This document shows, one piece after another, positions 26,981 to 34,367 of a DNA stretch of 64,000 nucleotides. The notes under the pieces are model-generated. The model did not search any database, was not told the DNA's origin, and saw nothing but the letters and a program-made list of their open reading frames with translations. Position 1 is the stretch's first letter; each line of letters opens with the position of its first letter. Source of the stretch: Tessaracoccus defluvii (GTDB lineage: Bacteria > Actinomycetota > Actinomycetes > Propionibacteriales > Propionibacteriaceae); assembly GCF_014489575.1 (NCBI RefSeq), contig NZ_CP060789.1, forward strand, positions 1,612,001 through 1,676,000, given 5' to 3'. The position numbers were made by a program, and so were the translations under genes.

Positions 26981-29911
26981 ATGTCCGGACTGGACCGCCA
27001 CCTGCCCCACCTCAAGAACCCCCCGATCGAGTACCGCCCGGAGCTGCGCTGGTGGCTCGCCGAGGGCCTCCACACCGACGAGACCCTGCGCCGCGAGATC
27101 GACACCGCGCACCGGCTCGGCTTCGGCGGCATGGAGTTCCTCGCGATGGACGAGCAGAACATCGACCACGCCCGCTACGCCTGGGGCTCCGAGGAGTGGG
27201 TGCACGACTCCCACATCGTCGTCGAGGAACTCACCGCCCGCGACATGGCGCTGAGCTTCACGTCGGGCACGAACTGGTCGAATGCGAACCTGCCCACCAT
27301 CACCCCCGACCACCCGGCCGCCGCCCAGGAACTCAACTACGTCACCGAGAAGGTCGCCGCCGAGGGGCGCCGCGGCCCGCTGCCGCGGATCGACCTGCAG
27401 GAGGACCGGTCCGACTCCCCCCTGCCGGGACACCGGGTCGCGCCCGAACTGCAGCACCTCCAGGCCGTGATCGCCGCCCCCGTCACCGAGGGCACCGGGG
27501 CACCGGTCGTCGACGTCGCGGCCGTCATCGACCTGACGGCGTCGGTGACGGACGGGGCGCTGGACTGGACCCCGCCGGACGCCCGCTCCTGGAAGCTGTT
27601 CGTGTTCTGGCGCCACGGCACCGGCCAGACCGCCGAACCGTCGGCCAGCGTCAACTACACCGTCAACTACCTCGACCGCGACGGCGTCGACGCCGTCATC
27701 GAGTACTGGCGCGACGAGGTCCTCACCGACGAACTCAAGCGCCACATCGCCGCCAACGACCGCGCCCAGATGTACATGGACTCCCTCGAGCTCAGCCTCT
27801 GGGGCGCCGGCGGCATGTTCTGGGGCAAGAGCGTCGCCGACGAGTTCCGCGCCCGCCGCGGCTACGACATCACCCCCTGGCTGCCGCTGCTCGTCCGGAC
27901 CACCGTGATGATGTCGGTCAACACCGAGTACCACTACGAGGCCGACGAGGCTCACCGTCTCGACGCTGAGAAGGTGCGTCACGACTACGTCGAGACGCTC
28001 ACCGACCTCTACATCGAGAACATGCTGCGCCCCTTCGCCGCGTTCCTCCACGACAACGGCATCCTGCTGCGCTCCGAGATCAGCTACGGCCTCCCCTTCG
28101 AACTGACCCGCCCCGGCCCGGAGGTCGACGGCATCGAAACCGAATCGCTCGAATTCGCCTCGCAGATCGACGCCTACCGCCTCTTGGCAGGCCCCGCCCA
28201 CCTCTTCGGCAAGCAGTACTCCTCCGAGACGGGCGCCACCACCCGTAACCACATGCTCCCCCACGCCTTCTACGACCAGATCATCGCCACCCAACTCGCA
28301 GCGGGTATCACCAAGACCGTCCTCCACGGCTGGGCCAGCACCGCAGGAGCCCCCGGCACCACCTGGCCAGGCCACGAAGGCATGTGGAACATGTTCTCCG
28401 AGCGCTTCGACACCCGCCAGCCCGCCGCCGAGTTCTACCCCCTGTGGAACGACGCCATCGGCCGCTACCAGTACCTGCTGCGCCAGGGCCGCCCCCGCAT
28501 CGACATCGGCATCCTCCGCACGGACCACTTCGTCGACAACATGTTCATCTTCGCCATGTTTGACGACGACGGGAACCGCATCGTCGACGAGGACTTCTAC
28601 GCGACGAAGGGGATGCGTAACCGCGAGAACCAGTGGTGGCAGGACCCGGGCATGCAGGACGCCGGCTGGAGCTACGAGTTCCTCGACGGCCAACTCCTCC
28701 TGCACGAGGACGTCTCCTTCGCCGACGGCCTCGTCCAGCCCGACGGCCCCGGCTACCAGGCCCTCATCGTCTACCAGGAGGCCCTCGACGCCGACGTCGC
28801 GGCCAAGCTCCTCGCGGAGGCACGCGCCGGCCTCAGGATCCTGCTCGTCAACAACGTCCGCGAGCTCCGGTCGCACATGAACCGGCTGCAGACGGTGCAC
28901 CCGGGCGCCGCACTCCGCACACCCGGCCTGGACGGACGGGACGAGGAACTGGCCGCGACCATGGCCACCCTCCGCGCACTCCCGACCGTCGCGGAGATCG
29001 ACGACCCCGCCCAGACCGTCGCCGCGCTGCGCGGCCTCGGCGTCGCCGGCCGCGCCGAGTTCACCACGGACAACCCCAACGTCCTGACCTACCTCCGCGA
29101 CGACGGGGACCTCACCCACCTCTACGCCTACAACTTCCTCTACGAGACCGGCGAGACCACCGAAGTCAGCTTTTCGCTGGACGGCGTCGGCGCGGCACAC
29201 CGCATCGACCCGTGGACGGGCACCGTCCTCGACCACCCGGCCGAGGAGCGCGACGGACGCACTGTCGTCACGCTCACCCTGGCACCCGGCGAGACGGCGC
29301 TGCTGACGCTCGACCGGTCGCAGACACCGGCGCCGGGAGCCGCGCCCGCCGTCGAGGTGCTGGCCGAGCCGGCGTCGTGGGGCATCGTCGTCGAGGGCTG
29401 GGACGAAGGCCCCTACGAGACGATCACCGAGGACCGGGGCCTCGGCTACATCACCACCGAGGTGCGGCCGACGACGGCGATCACCAGGCACGTCGCCGGG
29501 AGCGACAGGCTGGCCCCGTGGTCCGAACTCGACGGCGTCGGCTCCGGGATCTCGGGCGTCGGCGAGTACGTGACCGAGTTCACGCTCGGGGAGATCACCA
29601 CGGGGCGGTACCTGCTCAGCCTCGGCTCCACCTGCGGCGGGCTCGGCTCCGTGAGCCTCAACGACTCGGCGCCGGTCGGGTTCGACACGTCCGTCCCTGT
29701 CGTCGACGTGACCGGGCTGGTCGTCGCCGGCACGAACCGGCTGGTCGTCCGGGTCTCCAGTTCGCTGAACAACGTGCTGCTGGCGCGGGGCTACTACGAC
29801 GACCTGCCCGACGTCGCGAGCCAGCTGTCGGGTATGGAGGAACTGCAGAGGACGCACGTGCGCGACTACGGCCTCGTCGGCCCGGTCCGCGTCGTGCGCG
29901 AGCTCAGCTGA
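26981..29911 (+). CDS. GH106-like alpha-L-rhamnosidase family protein
   Basis: Large glycoside hydrolase, 976 aa, with no evident signal peptide, so likely cytoplasmic. The N-terminal half is the TIM-barrel region typical of GH106 (RPELRWWLAEGLHTDETLRREID; GFGGMEFLAMDEQNID), followed by HSWG-like and KQYSSETGATTRNHM motifs; the last 250 residues are beta-sandwich domains ending in a galactose-binding-like module (LGSTCGGLGSVSLNDS). ATG 26981 has GAGGAGACC upstream at a good distance. It acts with the GH78 enzyme, importer and kinase of this locus; specificity for L-rhamnosides is inferred from family and context. Confidence 0.8.
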   Translation: MSGLDRHLPHLKNPPIEYRPELRWWLAEGLHTDETLRREIDTAHRLGFGGMEFLAMDEQNIDHARYAWGSEEWVHDSHIVVEELTARDMALSFTSGTNWSNANLPTITPDHPAAAQELNYVTEKVAAEGRRGPLPRIDLQEDRSDSPLPGHRVAPELQHLQAVIAAPVTEGTGAPVVDVAAVIDLTASVTDGALDWTPPDARSWKLFVFWRHGTGQTAEPSASVNYTVNYLDRDGVDAVIEYWRDEVLTDELKRHIAANDRAQMYMDSLELSLWGAGGMFWGKSVADEFRARRGYDITPWLPLLVRTTVMMSVNTEYHYEADEAHRLDAEKVRHDYVETLTDLYIENMLRPFAAFLHDNGILLRSEISYGLPFELTRPGPEVDGIETESLEFASQIDAYRLLAGPAHLFGKQYSSETGATTRNHMLPHAFYDQIIATQLAAGITKTVLHGWASTAGAPGTTWPGHEGMWNMFSERFDTRQPAAEFYPLWNDAIGRYQYLLRQGRPRIDIGILRTDHFVDNMFIFAMFDDDGNRIVDEDFYATKGMRNRENQWWQDPGMQDAGWSYEFLDGQLLLHEDVSFADGLVQPDGPGYQALIVYQEALDADVAAKLLAEARAGLRILLVNNVRELRSHMNRLQTVHPGAALRTPGLDGRDEELAATMATLRALPTVAEIDDPAQTVAALRGLGVAGRAEFTTDNPNVLTYLRDDGDLTHLYAYNFLYETGETTEVSFSLDGVGAAHRIDPWTGTVLDHPAEERDGRTVVTLTLAPGETALLTLDRSQTPAPGAAPAVEVLAEPASWGIVVEGWDEGPYETITEDRGLGYITTEVRPTTAITRHVAGSDRLAPWSELDGVGSGISGVGEYVTEFTLGEITTGRYLLSLGSTCGGLGSVSLNDSAPVGFDTSVPVVDVTGLVVAGTNRLVVRVSSSLNNVLLARGYYDDLPDVASQLSGMEELQRTHVRDYGLVGPVRVVRELS

Positions 29912-29917
29912 CCTCCC

Positions 29918-29953
29918 GGGGCACGCTTCCGGTCGACACCGGGAGCGTGCCCC
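29918..29953 (+). terminator. hairpin terminator after GH106-like gene
   Basis: GGGGCACGCTTCCGGT pairs with ACCGGGAGCGTGCCCC (15 of 16) around CGAC, 6 bases after the stop codon. Confidence 0.75.
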
Positions 29954-29997
29954 GCGCCACGGCTGCGGACCGTTATTGAGACGTTACGAAGAACCTC

Positions 29998-30027
29998 TTG
30001 CGCGCCCGATGTGGATCGGTCTACAGT
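29998..30027 (+). promoter_or_regulatory. candidate promoter of the LacI-family regulator gene
   Basis: TTGCGC (29998-30003) and TACAGT (30022-30027) are separated by 18 bp. The start would fall at the edge of the palindrome 30031-30048, placing the operator over the first transcribed bases. Confidence 0.45.
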
Positions 30028-30030
30028 CTT

Positions 30031-30048
30031 GTGTAGATTGATCTACAC
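30031..30048. promoter_or_regulatory. perfect palindrome, likely LacI-family operator
   Basis: GTGTAGAT-TG-ATCTACAC has 8-bp perfect arms and lies 18 bases before the lacI-like start codon. A weaker copy, GTGGATCGGTCTACAG, lies at 30011-30026. Autoregulation of the regulator and control of the importer genes behind it are inferred. Confidence 0.65.
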
Positions 30049-30066
30049 CTCAGAGAGGAGGTTCAG

Positions 30067-31089
30067 GTGATCGGCAGAACGAACGTCACGATCGAGGACG
30101 TCGCACGCGAGGCGGGCGTCTCCAGGGCGGCGGTCTCCAAGGTGATCCGCAACGCGTACGGCGTCAGCGACGCGATGCGCGAACGGGTCCAGGCTGCGAT
30201 CGACACCCTCGGCTATCGGCCGAGCGTCGCGGCCCGCGCCATGCGAGGCTCCAGCCACACGATCGGCATCGAGCTGCCCACCACTGACAACCCGTTCTTC
30301 CACAAGCTGCTCAACGCGATGAACAGCGCGCTCGCGGACACGGACTACCAGACCATCATCTCGCCGATCGTGCGCGATGAACTCGGTCTGCTCGCACTGC
30401 AGCGCCTCGTCGACCGACATGTCGACGGCATCGTCGCCGTTGCCCCACAGGTACCACTGGCCGCGCTGGAGCGGCTAGGAGCCGAGGTTCCACTGGTGCT
30501 CGTCGGGCGACACGTCGACGCGGTTCACTTCGACACGGTCGTCGACGACGATCTGGCCGGTGGGTGTCTCGTCGTCGAGCACCTCGCGGGCCTCGGGCAC
30601 CGCGACATCGTCCACCTGACCATCAACTATCAGGCTCAGGCGGCCCACCCCACCTCACCCCACTCGGTGCGCGCGGAGGGGTACCTGGCCGGCATGATCG
30701 CGGCCGGGTTGGCCGACCACTCCAGGATCGTCCACACGGATGAGACGGTCGAGGGGGTCAGGCGTGCAACGCTCGCCCTCCTCGACGAACCTGCCCCTCC
30801 CACGGCGATCTTCGCCGGCCACGATCAGGTGGCTCTGGGAGTGCTCTGGGCCCGCGCTGAGCGCGGTCTCGGCCCCGACGACCTTTCGGTCGTCGGCTAC
30901 GACGATACGGACATCGCGTCACATCCCTTGATGTCCCTGACGAGCGTCGACCAGTCTGCCGAAGTCATGGGAGACCGTATCGCCGCCCTACTCCTCGAAC
31001 GGATCGCGGGCAGGACCACTCCCGCCCGCGCCGTCGTCGACCCCGAGCTGAGATGTCGCGCCTCCAGCGCGGCACCCAAGCCCCGGTAG
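30067..31089 (+). CDS. LacI family transcriptional regulator
   Basis: Sugar-responsive repressor, 340 aa. The HTH and hinge are clear (VTIEDVAREAGVSRAAVSKVIRN..GYRPSVAARAMRG), followed by a periplasmic-binding-protein-like sensor domain ending in SVVGYDDTDIASHPLMSLTSVDQ. GTG 30067 follows GAGAGGAGG at good spacing. It precedes the importer genes on the same strand, with a hairpin in between, and probably senses a rhamnose-derived ligand. Confidence 0.92.
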   Translation: MIGRTNVTIEDVAREAGVSRAAVSKVIRNAYGVSDAMRERVQAAIDTLGYRPSVAARAMRGSSHTIGIELPTTDNPFFHKLLNAMNSALADTDYQTIISPIVRDELGLLALQRLVDRHVDGIVAVAPQVPLAALERLGAEVPLVLVGRHVDAVHFDTVVDDDLAGGCLVVEHLAGLGHRDIVHLTINYQAQAAHPTSPHSVRAEGYLAGMIAAGLADHSRIVHTDETVEGVRRATLALLDEPAPPTAIFAGHDQVALGVLWARAERGLGPDDLSVVGYDDTDIASHPLMSLTSVDQSAEVMGDRIAALLLERIAGRTTPARAVVDPELRCRASSAAPKPR

Positions 31090-31115
31090 TCCACCACCCC
31101 GTTTCACACGCAGTC

Positions 31116-31137
31116 GGCGCCACACAGTCGTGGCGCC
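31116..31137 (+). terminator. intercistronic hairpin between lacI-like gene and binding-protein gene
   Basis: GGCGCCAC and GTGGCGCC form a perfect 8-bp stem with a 6-base loop, 26 bases after the regulator stop and 22 bases before the binding-protein start. It may partly terminate or set relative expression. Confidence 0.55.
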
Positions 31138-31159
31138 CCCACCGCAAAGGACCTGACAA

Positions 31160-32503
31160 ATGTTCCACGTGAAGACCCTGCGCACCCTTGCGCTGACGGC
31201 GACCGCCGTCTCCGTGCTGGCCCTCGCGGCCTGCACACCGGGAAGTCTCGGTAGCACCGACCCAACCACGAGCGGCAGCGGAAAGCCCGGGGCTGCCGCC
31301 GTCGAAATCACCGTCCTCGTCGACAACGCCGAGCAGAGCGTCAAGACTGCCCAGGCCATCATCGACGGCTTCAATGCCTCCCAGAGCGACGTCAAGGCCG
31401 TCATGGAGACCCGTCCCCAGGGCACGGACGGCGACAACATCGTCAAGACCAGGCTGGCGACCGGCGAGATGACCGACGTGTTCGTCTACAACTCGGGATC
31501 GCTGATGGCAGCCCTCGACCCGCAGAAGAACCTCGTACCCATCACAGACGAGCCGTACATGGACGTGCTTGACGAGTCGTTCAAGACCGCCGTCTCGAGC
31601 GGCGATGACATCTTCGGCGCCCCTGTCGGCCAGGCCATGGCGGGAGGAGTGCTCTACAACAAGAAGGTCTACGCCGATCTCGGCCTCGAGGTGCCCAAGA
31701 CCTGGGATGCCTTCATGGCCAACAACGCGAAGATCAAGGAGGCGGGCATCGACCCCGTCATCCAGACCTACGGCGAAACCTGGACCTCGCAGCTGCTCGT
31801 GTTGGCTGACTTCCACAACGTGACCGCGGTGGACGGCGAGTGGGCGGCGAAGTTCACCGCCAACAAGGCCAAGTTCGCCGATGAGCCCGCCATCAAGGGC
31901 TTCCAGCGGCTACAGGATGTCCACGATGCCGGCTACCTCAACAAGGACTTCGCTTCCGCCAAGCTCACGCAGGGCATGCAGGCCCTCGTGGACGGCAAGG
32001 GCGCGCACTACCCGATGCTGACGTTCGCGATCTCTGCCTATGTCGAACTGGCCGACGACGCTGCAGAGAACATCGGCTTCTTCGCCCAGCCTGGTGACAC
32101 CGAGGACATCTACGGTCTCACTGCCTGGACCCCTGGTGGCGCCTACATCCCCACGACGACGACCGGGGAGAAGCTCGACGCCGCCAAGAAGTTCCTCGCC
32201 TACATAGCCACGACCGAGGCATGCGACGCGCAGAGCGCTGCGATGGCGCCGACCGGCCCGTACATGGTCAAGGGATGCACCCTTCCCGACGGCCTGCCGA
32301 CGGCGGTCAACGACCTCCAGGGCTACTTCGACGAAGGCAACGTGAGCCCCGCGCTCGAGTTCGTGTCCCCTGTCAAGGGCCCGAACCTGGAGAAGATCAC
32401 GGTTGAGGTCGGCTCGGGCATCGCCACCGCTGCCGACGGTGCCGCCCGCTACGACGAGGACGTGAAGAAGCAGGCCCAGCAGCTCGGGCTCGAGGGCTGG
32501 TGA
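31160..32503 (+). CDS. ABC transporter substrate-binding lipoprotein (sugar type)
   Basis: Extracellular receptor of the sugar importer, 447 aa. The signal peptide ends in the lipobox LALAAC, then a Gly/Ser/Thr linker and a family 1 binding-protein fold (VDNAEQSVKTAQAIIDGFNASQ; PVGQAMAGGVLYNKKVYADLGLEVPKTWDA read in parts). ATG 31160 is preceded by AAAGGA. It lies just upstream of two permease genes; no ATPase gene is present, so a shared MsiK-type ATPase encoded elsewhere probably energises it, as is common in actinobacteria. Confidence 0.92.
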   Translation: MFHVKTLRTLALTATAVSVLALAACTPGSLGSTDPTTSGSGKPGAAAVEITVLVDNAEQSVKTAQAIIDGFNASQSDVKAVMETRPQGTDGDNIVKTRLATGEMTDVFVYNSGSLMAALDPQKNLVPITDEPYMDVLDESFKTAVSSGDDIFGAPVGQAMAGGVLYNKKVYADLGLEVPKTWDAFMANNAKIKEAGIDPVIQTYGETWTSQLLVLADFHNVTAVDGEWAAKFTANKAKFADEPAIKGFQRLQDVHDAGYLNKDFASAKLTQGMQALVDGKGAHYPMLTFAISAYVELADDAAENIGFFAQPGDTEDIYGLTAWTPGGAYIPTTTTGEKLDAAKKFLAYIATTEACDAQSAAMAPTGPYMVKGCTLPDGLPTAVNDLQGYFDEGNVSPALEFVSPVKGPNLEKITVEVGSGIATAADGAARYDEDVKKQAQQLGLEGW

Positions 32504-32576
32504 GTCACGGTGGGGTCGGCTTCCACGGCCGGCCCCACCTCTTCTTCCCTGCCCCTCGACCCCAAGGACCAGGCCG

Positions 32577-33491
32577 ATGACCCACACCACCGCCAGCCGC
32601 CCCCGCAAAGCCACCCACTCCACCGCACGTCACGTCGAGCGGTCGTACCCGCTCGCCTTCTACCTGCCGGGCGGCCTCATCTACATCGTCTTGTTCGTCG
32701 TACCGACCGTCTTCTCGTTCTACTTCGCGTTCACCCGCTGGACGCTGTTCGAGTCGACGTTCGTCGGATTCGAGAACTTCGTGCAGTTCTTCTCCGAGCC
32801 CGGACTGATCGGCTCACTGCGCAACACCATCGTCTACGGCGTCATCACGTCCGGCTCCAAGGTCGTCCTCGGCATGTTCCTGGCGGTCATCCTCTCGACG
32901 CCGCTCATCGCGCGCGGATACCTGCGCTCCGTGACGTTCTTCCCCGTCCTGATCAGCTCCGTGGGCGTCGGCCTCACCTTCCAGGTGCTGCTGGATCCCT
33001 TCAACGGCGTCGTGAACAAGGCCTGGACAGCCGTGACCGGCGCCGATGGGCCGGGCTGGCTCACCAACCCCGATATCGCCCTGCTGAGCGTCGCTGGGAT
33101 CGACATCTGGAAGGGTGTCGGCCTGGCGACCCTCATCTACATCGCCGGCATCGCTGCGATCCCGAGCGAGTACTTCGAGGCGGCCCGCGTCGATGGCGCG
33201 GGTGCGTGGCAGCAGTTCCGCAACATCATCCTGCCGCTGTCGTTCCCCGCCACATCGACCGTCATCCTGCTCTCGCTGATCGGCGGACTGAGGTCATTCG
33301 ACCTGATCTGGACGACGACGGGCGGAGGTCCCGGCTTCGCCTCCGACGTCGTCGCCTCCGTGATCTACAAGCAGTACCAGGCCGGCTTCTACGGCCTGTC
33401 CACCGCAGGCAACGTGATCCTCTTTCTCGTGGTGACGGCGATCGTGTACCCACTGTCGCGCTGGCTCAACTCGAGGGAGACCGCACTGTGA
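32577..33491 (+). CDS. carbohydrate ABC transporter permease 1 (MalF type)
   Basis: Membrane subunit, 304 aa, with six predicted segments. The ATPase-contact EAA loop is EYFEAARVDGAGAWQQFRNIILP. An early LPGGLIYIVLFVVPTVFSFYFAF segment matches the first helix of MalF-like permeases. ATG 32577 lies 73 nt after the binding-protein gene; the stop overlaps the second permease by GTGA. Confidence 0.93.
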   Translation: MTHTTASRPRKATHSTARHVERSYPLAFYLPGGLIYIVLFVVPTVFSFYFAFTRWTLFESTFVGFENFVQFFSEPGLIGSLRNTIVYGVITSGSKVVLGMFLAVILSTPLIARGYLRSVTFFPVLISSVGVGLTFQVLLDPFNGVVNKAWTAVTGADGPGWLTNPDIALLSVAGIDIWKGVGLATLIYIAGIAAIPSEYFEAARVDGAGAWQQFRNIILPLSFPATSTVILLSLIGGLRSFDLIWTTTGGGPGFASDVVASVIYKQYQAGFYGLSTAGNVILFLVVTAIVYPLSRWLNSRETAL

Positions 33492-34323
33492 ACGCCATGC
33501 GTCCTTCCACCAGGTGGATCATCGGCATCGTCGGCATCCTGCTCACGACCGTGTTCTTCCTCGTCCCCTTCGCCTTCGTGTTCATGATGGCGGGCAAGAC
33601 AGCCCCCGAGGCGGCGCGCCTCGAGTTCAGCTGGCCCACCGAGTTCGTGATGCTCGACAACATCGTCGCCGTCTTCCAGGCGCGCAACTACATGTTGATC
33701 ATCGCGTTCATCAACTCGACGATCCTCACCGTGGCCAGCGTCACCCTCATGGTGATCTTCGGCTCGATGATCGCGTTCGTCCTCGACCGGCGTCGCAGCA
33801 AGCTCAACCCGTGGATCAACGGGGCTGTACTCGCTGGCCTCATCATCCCTCCCGCCGTCGTCCCCACGATCTGGGTGATGCAGTCGATGGGACTGTTCAA
33901 GACGCTGATCGGCCTCATCCTGATCGAGGTCGCCTTCGGCCTGTCGTTCACCGTCCTGACCATGCGGGCGTTCATGGCGACCATCCCCCGGGAGATCGAT
34001 GAGGCCGCCATCGTCGACGGCGCTGGCCCGCTGCGGTTGTTCTTCCGGGTGATCCTCCCCTGCTGAAGCCCGTGATCGTGACGATCGTCGTGGTCCAGTC
34101 GATCATGGTTTTCAACGACTTCCAGAACCCGCTCTACTTCCTGCCGGGCGACCAGAACGCCACCGTTCAGCTGACGCTCTTCAACTTCCAGAGCCAGTTC
34201 CTCACGCAGTACAACCTGCTGTTCACCAACATCCTCGTGATCACCATCCCGATGCTGGTCATGTACCTCATCTTCCAGCGCCAGATCGTGGCCGGCATGA
34301 CGTCCGGCGCCGTCAAGGGCTGA
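33488..34323 (+). CDS. carbohydrate ABC transporter permease 2 (MalG type) with one frameshift
   Basis: Second membrane subunit. GTG 33488 overlaps the stop of permease 1 by 4 nt. Membrane segments and the EAA loop (EIDEAAIVDGAGPLRLFFRVILP) are in the first frame; after ILP the frame stops, but one extra C in the run 34057-34060 gives ILPLLKPVIVTIVVVQSIMVFNDFQNPLYFL and the normal C-terminus. About 278 aa after repair. A real break would abolish the importer, so a base-call error is favoured. Confidence 0.9.
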
Positions 34324-34367
34324 CCTCCTCCCTTCCCGGTTCCCCTCACCAGAAAGGCTCTCTCACC

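Noticed and set aside
26936..29857. 973-aa open frame antisense to the GH106-like gene
   Set aside because: Val/Gly/Asp-rich shadow of a high-GC coding strand; no start signal or recognisable motif.
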